Part shown: positions 22,838 to 29,636 of the stretch, piece after piece
Numbering within the stretch: position 1 is the first letter of the stretch
Layout: each line of letters starts with the position of its first letter
NCBI GenBank assembly: GCA_035620975.1
Contig: DASPFV010000081.1
Location: 1-30,342 of the forward strand
DNA: 30,342 nucleotides
Direction of reading: 5' to 3'
Source: DASPFV01 sp035620975
Lineage (GTDB): Bacteria; Acidobacteriota; Vicinamibacteria; Vicinamibacterales; 2-12-FULL-66-21
The notes under the pieces: generated by a model
Told to the model about the DNA's origin: nothing
What the model saw: the letters and a program-made list of their open reading frames with translations, nothing else
Database searches by the model: none
Position numbers and translations under genes: made by a program

Positions 22838-23899
22838 TCATTCCAGGCCCGCCCGGACGGCTACGGCCACGTCGCGCGTCGTGGACTGTCCGCCCAGGTC
22901 GGGCGTGCGCGGGCCGCCGGCCGCGAGGACCTGCTCGATCGACTGCACGATGGCGTCGTGTGCCCGGCGGAGGCCCAGGTGCTGCAGCATCATGGCCCCC
23001 GCCCAGATCGCTCCGATCGGGTTCGCGATGCCCCGGCCGGCGATGTCGGGCGCCGACCCGTGAATCGGCTCGAACATGGACGGATGCCGCCCCTCGGGAT
23101 CGAGATTCGCGCTCGGCGCAACCCCGAGGCTCCCCGTGAGCGCGGCACCCAGGTCTGTCAGGATGTCGCCGAAGAGGTTCGACGCCACGATGACGTCGAG
23201 CGACCCGGGGTCGGTAACCATCCGGGCGGCGAGCGCGTCCACGTGGTACTTGCGCCAGGTCACGTCGGGATAGTCGGCGGCAACCGCCTCGACGGCTTCG
23301 TCCCACAGCACCATGGTGTGCTGGAGGGCGTTCGATTTCGTCGCGCTCGCCAGCAGCCGACGGGGCCGCTTCGCAGCGAGGTCGAAGGCAAACCGGGCAA
23401 TCCGCTCCACGCCGCGTCTCGTGAACACGCTCGTCTGCTCCGCCACTTCCTCGGGTGAGCCGCGATGCAGCCGTCCGCCGACGCCCGAGTACTCGCCTTC
23501 CGAGTTCTCCCGCACGCAGATCATGTCGAGGTCTGCGGGGCTCCGGCCGCTGAGCGGACACGGCACGCCGGCCAGCAGCCGCATCGGCCGCAGGTTCACG
23601 TACTGCTCGAACCGCTGCCGGATCGGGAGGATCAACTCCCACAGCGACACATGATCCGGAACTGCCGGATCCCCGACCGCGCCGAGGTAAATCGCGTCGA
23701 ATCCGCTGAGCTCCTCGAGGCCCTGCGCGTCCATCATCCGGGCCGTCCGGCGATAGAAGTCGCAGCCCCAGGGGAACTCGATGAACTCGAGCGCCGCGCC
23801 CTCGATCTCGGCAGCGCGCTCGAGCACCTCGAGCCCCGCCGGGATCACCTCCCGTCCGATGCCGTCGCCCGGAATGACTGCGATGCGCCTGGTCGTCAT
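22838..23899 (-). CDS. Tartrate / D-malate type NAD-dependent beta-decarboxylating dehydrogenase
   Basis: The 353-residue cytoplasmic enzyme belongs to the isocitrate/isopropylmalate dehydrogenase family. It starts with IAVIPGDGIGREV and has FPWGCDFYRRTARMM, which is diagnostic of the tartrate dehydrogenase/D-malate dehydrogenase branch. The arginines of VNLRPMRL are present, as is the catalytic Y137 (ENSEGEYSG). K188 (ATKSNAL) and the metal aspartates D221, D245 and D249 (VDALAARMV, NLFGDILTDLG) complete the site. Such enzymes oxidise and decarboxylate D-malate, L-tartrate or related 2-hydroxy acids. Isopropylmalate itself is less likely because of the sequence near residue 45. It lies 86 bases after the symporter gene and 53 bases before the sulfatase-like gene on the same strand, suggesting a shared transcript. 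The substrate is inferred only. Confidence 0.87.
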   Translation of the reverse strand: MTTRRIAVIPGDGIGREVIPAGLEVLERAAEIEGAALEFIEFPWGCDFYRRTARMMDAQGLEELSGFDAIYLGAVGDPAVPDHVSLWELILPIRQRFEQYVNLRPMRLLAGVPCPLSGRSPADLDMICVRENSEGEYSGVGGRLHRGSPEEVAEQTSVFTRRGVERIARFAFDLAAKRPRRLLASATKSNALQHTMVLWDEAVEAVAADYPDVTWRKYHVDALAARMVTDPGSLDVIVASNLFGDILTDLGAALTGSLGVAPSANLDPEGRHPSMFEPIHGSAPDIAGRGIANPIGAIWAGAMMLQHLGLRRAHDAIVQSIEQVLAAGGPRTPDLGGQSTTRDVAVAVRAGLE

Positions 23900-23985
23900 G
23901 ATCGATGTCGCGGCTCCAAAAGAACCGGGGGACTTCGCCCCGCCCGACCCCTATCGCCGTCGCTCGCGGGGCGGTTGAAGAATCA

Positions 23986-25377
23986 TCAGCTGCGCCGCAC
24001 CATCATAACGCCCGCGTATGCCGCGGCGGCCGCGAGCAGACCGAGGATGTTGGGGTTCCACACGCCGTAGCCGCGACCGGCGGTCCACCACCACACCCCC
24101 AGCAGCGTGGCCGTCCCGGCCACGATGGAGGCCAGCGCCTCCGTCGGCCCCGCCCGGCGCGTCATCAGGCCGCCCACGACCGGCACGAACAGGCTCACCC
24201 CCAGCACCGAGTAGAAGACGGTCGCGGCCTGGATGACGGTCTGAAGCACGATCGCGAGCACCACACCCGCGACACCGCCGGCGACGGCCGCCAGACGCGC
24301 GACAAAGAGCAGCCGGCGATCGTCGGCGTCCGGGTTGACGAAGCCCTTGTAGAGATCCTTCGACAACGAGGTGGCGAGCATGAAGAGAATGGCGTCGCAC
24401 GTACTGACTTCGGCCGAGAAGATCGCGGCCAGCGCGAGCGCGCCCATCCACACCGGCAGGTCCTGCGCCAGAATTGTTGGAAGGACGACGTTGGGATCGC
24501 TGATGCCGGGGTGCGCCGCGCGTGCGGCGACGCCGAAGAACACGGGGAAACAGGCAAACGCCATCAGGGCCACCGCCTGCCAGCCCACCCCGCGACGGAC
24601 GGCGCCCGCGCTCCTCGCGCCGTACGCCTTCTGCAGCAGGCCGGGCGAGATGATGAACGCCGGCGCCAGGAGGAACAGGTTGGCCCATCCCGAGTTCGCC
24701 GCACCGGACGAGTACCACACCGACCAGTACGTGGACGGCACGTCGCTCGCCGCGATCGCCGCGGACCCGCCAACGCCCGTGTACAGCATCGGAGCCGCCA
24801 CGAGGAAACCGCCCAGCAGCACGACGAGCTGCACGGCGTTGACCCAAACCGAGCTGAGCAACCCCCCTGCCACGAAGTAGATGGTCATCACGAGGCCGCC
24901 GATGGCCGCACCGGCCGGGCGGGAGAGGCCGGCGACCACGTCGAGCACCGCGGCGCCGGCGATGAGCTGGGCGGCCAGGATGGCGAGCGTGCCCGCCCAG
25001 AGGAGCGCCGCCACGACGCCACGCACCATCCGGCTGTAGCGATGCTCGAGGAAGTCCCCCGTGGTGTAGAAGCCATGCCGGGCTGCGAGGCTCCAGATGC
25101 GCGGGCCAATCCAGAAGGCCAGCGCCAGCGACCCGATCGCGGCGGATCCGTTCCACCACCAGCCGCTGAGGCCTTCGCGGTACGCGAGCCCGGTCGCCCC
25201 GACTGTCGAGCTCGCGCCGATGTTCGCCGCCAGCACGGTGGCGAAGATCAACGACGCCGGGAGCTGCCGTCCCGCGACGAAGAACTCGCCGCTGCCGCGC
25301 ACGAGCCGCGCGATCCAGAGCCCGACGACCACGAGCGCGGCGGAGTAGACGACGAGCAGGGTGAGAGGGATGTTCAC
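23986..25377 (-). CDS. Sodium:solute symporter (SSF family)
   Basis: The 463-residue integral membrane protein has about 13 hydrophobic segments. The SSF hallmarks are GSGEFFVAGRQLP near the N-terminus, ANIGASSTVGATGLAYREGLSGWWW (residues about 50-74, here split by short loops) and SAEVSTCDAILFMLATSLSKDLYKGF about two thirds along. SSF proteins import sugars, organic acids, amino acids or vitamins with Na+. The following tartrate/malate-type dehydrogenase suggests an organic acid, by inference only. I took the GTG at 25377 because the reading frame upstream to 25482 encodes arginine-rich, non-membrane sequence. No clear ribosome site is visible, and the start codon lies inside the palindrome TTCACG-ATA-CGTGAA. 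It is divergent from the M20 gene. Confidence 0.85.
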   Translation of the reverse strand: MNIPLTLLVVYSAALVVVGLWIARLVRGSGEFFVAGRQLPASLIFATVLAANIGASSTVGATGLAYREGLSGWWWNGSAAIGSLALAFWIGPRIWSLAARHGFYTTGDFLEHRYSRMVRGVVAALLWAGTLAILAAQLIAGAAVLDVVAGLSRPAGAAIGGLVMTIYFVAGGLLSSVWVNAVQLVVLLGGFLVAAPMLYTGVGGSAAIAASDVPSTYWSVWYSSGAANSGWANLFLLAPAFIISPGLLQKAYGARSAGAVRRGVGWQAVALMAFACFPVFFGVAARAAHPGISDPNVVLPTILAQDLPVWMGALALAAIFSAEVSTCDAILFMLATSLSKDLYKGFVNPDADDRRLLFVARLAAVAGGVAGVVLAIVLQTVIQAATVFYSVLGVSLFVPVVGGLMTRRAGPTEALASIVAGTATLLGVWWWTAGRGYGVWNPNILGLLAAAAAYAGVMMVRRS

Positions 25378-25387
25378 GATACGTGAA
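25373..25387. promoter_or_regulatory. Palindrome over the symporter start codon, candidate operator
   Basis: TTCACG-ATA-CGTGAA is a perfect 6+3+6 palindrome that contains the GTG start codon on the minus strand. Its position would let a bound regulator block initiation. Confidence 0.4.
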
Positions 25388-25393
25388 TCATGT

Positions 25394-25455
25394 CGCAGCT
25401 CGCAGTCCGCAGCTCGACACCTCGCCGCCCGCGGCCCGGATCCCGCAACCCGGAG
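25394..25455. repeat. Two short heptamer runs in the divergent symporter/M20 region
   Basis: CGCAGCT, CGCAGTC, CGCAGCT occupy 25394-25414, and CCCGGAT, CCCGCAA, CCCGGAG occupy 25435-25455. Both have a strict 7-bp period with a fixed 5' part and a variable 3' part. Confidence 0.55.
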
Positions 25456-25506
25456 CGGGGCGATTCGTGGCGCGCAGCTCACGATGGTAGTGAAACGCCC
25501 GAGGGT

Positions 25507-25536
25507 TTGACAACGCGCGGCGGGTTGCCGTGTAGT
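25507..25536 (+). promoter_or_regulatory. Candidate promoter of the M20 gene, near-leaderless
   Basis: TTGACA (25507-25512, a perfect -35) and TGTAGT (25531-25536) are 18 bases apart. The predicted transcript start, near 25543, is two bases before the ATG at 25545. No ribosome site is present. Confidence 0.5.
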
Positions 25537-25544
25537 ACGCGCCG

Positions 25545-26813
25545 ATGCCCTCGACGCTCGTCGAAGCCGTGCTCTCGGAGGTGGAGGCGACGGCCGCCGA
25601 GATGGTGGACTTCACGTCCGCGCTCATCCGCATCCCGACCGTGAACCCGCCCGGCGAGTGCTACGAGGTCTGCGCGCGCACGCTGGGCGAGATGCTGCGG
25701 GCGTGCGGCTTCGAGATCGAGTATCTCGTGGCGGACGGCCGCCCGGAGCACACGGCCTCGCATCCGCGCGTCAACGTCATGGGCCGCAGGGCCGGACGCC
25801 TGCCGCGGCCCACGCTTCACCTCAACGGCCACCTCGACGTCGTCCCTCCCGGCGCCGGCTGGAGTGTGGATCCGTTCGGGGGCCTCGTGCGGGACGGCCG
25901 CATCTACGGCCGCGGGGCATGCGACATGAAGGGAGGCCTGGCTGCAGCGGTCTTCGCGGCCGAGTCGATCAGGCGCGCGGGGGTCACCCTGAACGGCTCG
26001 CTCGAGATCAGCGGCACGGTGGACGAAGAGAGCGGCGGATTCGCCGGGATGGCCTGGCTGGCCGAGCACCGGAGGATCCATCCGGCACGAACGGACTTCG
26101 TCATCATCCCCGAGCCGCTCAACGTGGACCGCATCTGCGTCGGCCACCGCGGCGTGTACTGGTTCGAAGTGACGACCCGCGGCCGGATCGCGCACGGGAG
26201 CATGCCTTTCCTGGGCGTGAACGCCGTGGATCACATGGCCGTGATCCTGGAGCACGTGCGGCGGGAGCTCCTGCCCGCGCTGCGCACCCGGACCACGGCC
26301 ATCCCGGTCGTGCCAGTCGAGGCCCGGCACGCGACGCTCAACATCAACGGCCTCGCGGGCGGGCAGGCCGTCGACGGCATCCAGACGCCGTGCGTGGCCG
26401 ATCGCTGCAGGGCGGTGTTCGACCGCCGCTTCCTCGCCGAGGAAGGCTTCGAGGCGACCCGCCGGGAAGTCGTCGATCTGCTCGACCGGGCCGCCGCGGC
26501 TGCGCCCGGACTCGACTACGAGCTCCGCGACCTGCTGGTCGTGCAGCCGGTGCGCACGCCGCCCGACTCGCCGGTCATCGCCGCGCTCGAGCGGAGCGTG
26601 TCGCGCGTGCTGGGCCGTCCCGCCGCGCAGGTCGCCAGCCCCGGCACCTACGATCACAAGCACGTGGATCGGCTCGCGGGCGTGCCGGACTGCGTCGCCT
26701 ACGGGCCGGGCATCCTGGAGCTGGCGCACCAGCCCGACGAGTGGTGCGGGATCGAGGACCTGGTCAGCGCCACGAAAGTGCTGGCGCTGGCGGTCCTGGA
26801 GTTGGTTGGCTAG
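25545..26813 (+). CDS. M20-family metallopeptidase/deacylase (ArgE/DapE/carboxypeptidase G2-like)
   Basis: The 422-residue cytoplasmic protein carries the complete di-zinc site of the M20 family: H96 and D98 (LNGHLDVVPPG), bridging D127 (GRGACDMKGG), general base E161 with ligand E162 (DEESGG), E190 (IIPEPLN) and H395 (LAHQPDEW). A lid/dimerisation domain lies at about 200-310, with H217 in IAHGSMP. Family members remove N-acyl groups from amino acids (acetylornithine, succinyl-diaminopimelate) or cut small peptides. The opening PTVNPPGE is typical of the ArgE/DapE group, but the specificity cannot be read. No other arginine or lysine biosynthesis gene is nearby, and the context (symporter, P1 peptidase) favours a catabolic role. 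The ATG at 25545 lies two bases after the predicted transcript start. Confidence 0.88.
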   Translation: MPSTLVEAVLSEVEATAAEMVDFTSALIRIPTVNPPGECYEVCARTLGEMLRACGFEIEYLVADGRPEHTASHPRVNVMGRRAGRLPRPTLHLNGHLDVVPPGAGWSVDPFGGLVRDGRIYGRGACDMKGGLAAAVFAAESIRRAGVTLNGSLEISGTVDEESGGFAGMAWLAEHRRIHPARTDFVIIPEPLNVDRICVGHRGVYWFEVTTRGRIAHGSMPFLGVNAVDHMAVILEHVRRELLPALRTRTTAIPVVPVEARHATLNINGLAGGQAVDGIQTPCVADRCRAVFDRRFLAEEGFEATRREVVDLLDRAAAAAPGLDYELRDLLVVQPVRTPPDSPVIAALERSVSRVLGRPAAQVASPGTYDHKHVDRLAGVPDCVAYGPGILELAHQPDEWCGIEDLVSATKVLALAVLELVG

Positions 26814-26815
26814 AG

Positions 26816-26866
26816 TTTCAGGTTCCTGGTTCCTGGTTCCGGGTTCCGGGTTCCGGGTTCGGTTCC
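26816..26866. repeat. GGTTCC(T/G) heptamer array
   Basis: GGTTCCT twice, GGTTCCG three times, then GGTTCGG and a partial unit, in strict 7-bp register. It starts three bases after the M20 stop and ends before the GATAAT element that precedes the P1 peptidase gene. Confidence 0.9.
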
Positions 26867-26877
26867 CATCGGGAGGA

Positions 26878-26883
26878 GATAAT
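26878..26883 (+). promoter_or_regulatory. -10-like GATAAT for the P1 peptidase/PhoD pair
   Basis: GATAAT matches TATAAT at five of six positions and lies 20 bases before the start codon, just after the heptamer array. No good -35 is present except array sequence (GGTTCG), so the call is weak. Confidence 0.25.
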
Positions 26884-26903
26884 CTGCTGGAGAGCTGTGC
26901 CCC

Positions 26904-27998
26904 ATGCGAACGATTGTCCCGACACTCGTGACGGCATTCCTGATCGGCTCGTCCCTGGCGTCTCAGAGCCCGCGCGGAGAGACTCCGGCGGGCCCAGGCG
27001 GAGAGCGGGGGCTGACGGCCGTCCAGGGCATCCGCGTCGGACATCACACGCTCGGTGAACGGCCTACCGGGTGCACGGTCGTCCTCGCGCCGGAGGGAAC
27101 CACCGGCGGCGTGGACGTACGCGGGGGCGCGCCCGGCACGCGCGAGACCGACCTGCTGGACCCGGTCAACAGCGTGCAGATGGTCAACGCGATTGTGCTC
27201 GCCGGCGGCAGCGCCTATGGCCTGGATGCGGCCCAGGGCGTGGTCCGGTACCTCGAGGAGCGGGGCGTCGGATATCCGGTCGGCGCGGCCGGCGTCGTCC
27301 CGATCGTTCCGGCGGCCATCCTGATTGACCTCTGGTTCGGGAAGAACCCCAAGGTCAGGCCGACCGCCGACTGCGGGTACAAGGCGGCGGCGAGCGCGTC
27401 GGACGCCCCCGTGGCCGAAGGCAACGTCGGAGCCGGCGCCGGGGCGACGGTGGGCAAGATGGGCCTCGGCCGTCCCATGAAGGGAGGGCTCGGCTCGGCG
27501 TCCATCACGCTGCCCGACGGCCTCGTCGTCGCGGCCCTCGTGGCGGTGAACGCGGCGGGAGACATCATCGACCCGGCCACGGGGCAGGTCGTGGCCGGGG
27601 TCCGGACAGAAGACGGCAAGGGACTCGCGGATCTCCGCAAACTGCTCCGATCGGGCGCGCTCGCGGCGCGTCCCCAGCCGCGGCCCGGCGAGAACACCAC
27701 CATCGGCGTGGTCGCGACCAACGCCAGGCTGACGAAGGTCCAGGCCGCAAAAATGGCGCAGATGGCGCACGATGGCTACGCGCGCGCGATCTCGCCCGTG
27801 CACACGACGGTCGACGGCGACACGATCTTCTCGCTGGCCACCGGGACCTGGGAGGGGGACGCGAGCCTCAACATCGTCGGCGCGCTCGCGGCGGAGGCCA
27901 TGGCCGACGCGATCCTGCGCGCGGTGTCGCGCAGCGAGACATTGGAAGGCGTGCCGTCCGCCCGCGAGCTCGGCACTGTGCCGGCACGGTTCAGATGA
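26904..27998 (+). CDS. P1-family (DmpA-like, S58) aminopeptidase, self-processing, exported
   Basis: The 364-residue product has a signal peptide (about residues 1-20) and a DmpA/P1 domain opening with GLTAVQGIRVGHHT. Hallmarks include VLAGGSAYGLDAAQGVVRYLEE, GNVGAGAGATVGK and the processing site KGGLG|S198. Cleavage of the G197-S198 bond would free Ser198 as an N-terminal nucleophile and give alpha and beta chains. DmpA-like enzymes hydrolyse D-amino-acid or beta-amino-acid peptides and amides. The start at 26904 has GGAGAG nine bases upstream. The stop overlaps the PhoD start (ATGA at 27995), so the two are translationally coupled. Together with the M20 gene, this could process unusual peptides or amides in the periplasm. 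Family call firm, substrate unknown. Confidence 0.9.
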   Translation: MRTIVPTLVTAFLIGSSLASQSPRGETPAGPGGERGLTAVQGIRVGHHTLGERPTGCTVVLAPEGTTGGVDVRGGAPGTRETDLLDPVNSVQMVNAIVLAGGSAYGLDAAQGVVRYLEERGVGYPVGAAGVVPIVPAAILIDLWFGKNPKVRPTADCGYKAAASASDAPVAEGNVGAGAGATVGKMGLGRPMKGGLGSASITLPDGLVVAALVAVNAAGDIIDPATGQVVAGVRTEDGKGLADLRKLLRSGALAARPQPRPGENTTIGVVATNARLTKVQAAKMAQMAHDGYARAISPVHTTVDGDTIFSLATGTWEGDASLNIVGALAAEAMADAILRAVSRSETLEGVPSARELGTVPARFR

Positions 27999-29566
27999 GC
28001 CGCAGCAGGCTGGATCGGCGGACCTTCCTCCGGCGCCTGGGGACCGGGGCGGCCGTGCTCGTCGCACGCCCGCTCAACGCCCAGGCCCCGGGCATCGTCG
28101 CCGCGCCCACGCGGCGCCCGGTCCTCCCGCAGGGCGTCGCCGCCGGGGACGTGCAGCCCGGCCGCGCGACCATCTGGAGCCGCGCCGATCGCCCCGCCCG
28201 GATGATCGTGGAGTACTCGACAACCGAACGCTTCGAGCACGGCCGGCGCGTGACGGGCCCGGCCGCGCTCGAGTCGTCCGACTTCACGGCCCGCGTCCTG
28301 CTGCGGGATCTGCCGGAGGGACAGCGAATCTTCTACCGCGTCCAGTTCCAGGATCTGTCGGATCTCCGCACCTGGAGCGAACCGGTTGCCGGCAGCTTCA
28401 TGACTCCACCCTCCGAGCGCACTCCGCGGCCCGTCACGATTGCCTGGTCCGCGGATACCGTCGGCCAGGGCTGGGGCATCAACCCGGAGTGGGGCGGTCT
28501 GAAGCTGTACCAGCCCATGCTGGCGGCGGAGCCCGACGTGTTCGTGCACTGCGGCGACACGATCTACGCCGACCAGCACCTGCCCGCCGAGATCGCGCTG
28601 GACGACGGTGGCGTGTGGCGCAACGTGGTGACGCCGGCGAAGTCGAAGGTCGCCGAGACGCTGGACGAGTTCCGCGGAAACTACCAGTACAACCTGCTGG
28701 ACGAGGACATGCGCCGGTTCAACGCGCGCGTGGCGCAGGTCGTCATCTGGGACGATCACGAGGTCCGCAACAACTGGTACCCGACGGCCGACCTGGCAGC
28801 CGACGAGCGCTACACCGTCAAAAGCGTCGCGCTGCTGGCCGCCCGCGCCAGGCAGGCCTTCCTCGAATACCACCCGATCTCGATCGACGCCGACGACCTC
28901 GAGCGGATCCACCGGGTGGTCCCTTACGGACACACTGTCGATATCTTCGGGCTGGATCTGCGCAGCTACCGGGGTGCCAACAGCGCGAACCGACAGCCGG
29001 CGATGACCGGGGAGTCGGCCATCCTCGGCCGGATGCAACTCGAGGCGCTCAAGGCGCGACTGGCGGCGAGCCGCGCGACGTGGAAGATCGTTGCGAGCGA
29101 CATGCCCGTCGGGCTCGTCGTGCGGGACGGCGCGTCACATTTCGAGGCGGTTGCAAACGGGGACCCCGGCGCGCCGCTCGGACGCGAGCTCGAGATCGCG
29201 GATCTCCTCCGCTTCATCCGGGATCGCCGGATACGCAACGTCGTGTGGATCACCGGCGACGTCCACTATTGCGCCGCGCACCATTACGATCCGGCGCGCG
29301 CGAGGTTCACCGGGTTCGATGCCTTCTGGGAGTTCGTGGCCGGCCCGCTGCACGCGGGGACCTATGGCCCTGGGACGCTCGACCCGACGTTCGGCCCCGA
29401 GGCCAGGTTCATCGGCATCCCGAAGGGCATGAAGCCGAACCGCCCGCCGAGCGACGGCCTCCAGTTCTTCGGCACGCTCACGATCGACGCGCGAGGCCGC
29501 ACGATGACCGTGAGGCTGTATTCACCGCGCGGGGTCATCTACACGCAGGAACTGGTAGCGGAATAG
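27995..29566 (+). CDS. phoD: PhoD-like alkaline phosphatase/phosphodiesterase, Tat-exported
   Basis: The 523-residue protein has a twin-arginine signal (LDRRTFLRRLGTGAAVLVA, RR at 8-9). A PhoD N-terminal fibronectin-like domain follows (about 40-135: QGVAAGDVQPGRATIWSRAD), then a metallophosphatase domain. Conserved metal-site segments are WSADT (D154), CGDTIYAD (D188, Y191), WDDHEVRNNW (D254, H255) and ITGDVHYCAAHHYD. PhoD enzymes use Ca2+ and Fe3+ to hydrolyse phosphomono- and diesters such as teichoic acid in Bacillus. The Tat signal fits export of a cofactor-loaded enzyme. It overlaps the P1 peptidase stop by four bases (ATGA). No Pho box is visible, and the operon is not an obvious phosphate-starvation unit. 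Confidence 0.9.
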   Translation: MSRSRLDRRTFLRRLGTGAAVLVARPLNAQAPGIVAAPTRRPVLPQGVAAGDVQPGRATIWSRADRPARMIVEYSTTERFEHGRRVTGPAALESSDFTARVLLRDLPEGQRIFYRVQFQDLSDLRTWSEPVAGSFMTPPSERTPRPVTIAWSADTVGQGWGINPEWGGLKLYQPMLAAEPDVFVHCGDTIYADQHLPAEIALDDGGVWRNVVTPAKSKVAETLDEFRGNYQYNLLDEDMRRFNARVAQVVIWDDHEVRNNWYPTADLAADERYTVKSVALLAARARQAFLEYHPISIDADDLERIHRVVPYGHTVDIFGLDLRSYRGANSANRQPAMTGESAILGRMQLEALKARLAASRATWKIVASDMPVGLVVRDGASHFEAVANGDPGAPLGRELEIADLLRFIRDRRIRNVVWITGDVHYCAAHHYDPARARFTGFDAFWEFVAGPLHAGTYGPGTLDPTFGPEARFIGIPKGMKPNRPPSDGLQFFGTLTIDARGRTMTVRLYSPRGVIYTQELVAE

Positions 29567-29571
29567 CTGGT

Positions 29572-29623
29572 ACTCCCGGCTTCCAGGTGCCAGCCGGCAA
29601 GGGGCACGCCGAAAGCCGGGAGT
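29572..29623. terminator. Bidirectional hairpin between phoD and ahcY
   Basis: ACTCCCGGCTT (29572-29582) and AAGCCGGGAGT (29613-29623) form a perfect 11-bp outer stem. A nested GTGCC/GGCAC stem sits inside. It fills the 70-base gap between two convergent genes. It has no T-run, but its position suits a shared terminator. Confidence 0.6.
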
Positions 29624-29636
29624 TGCCGGGGCGGTC

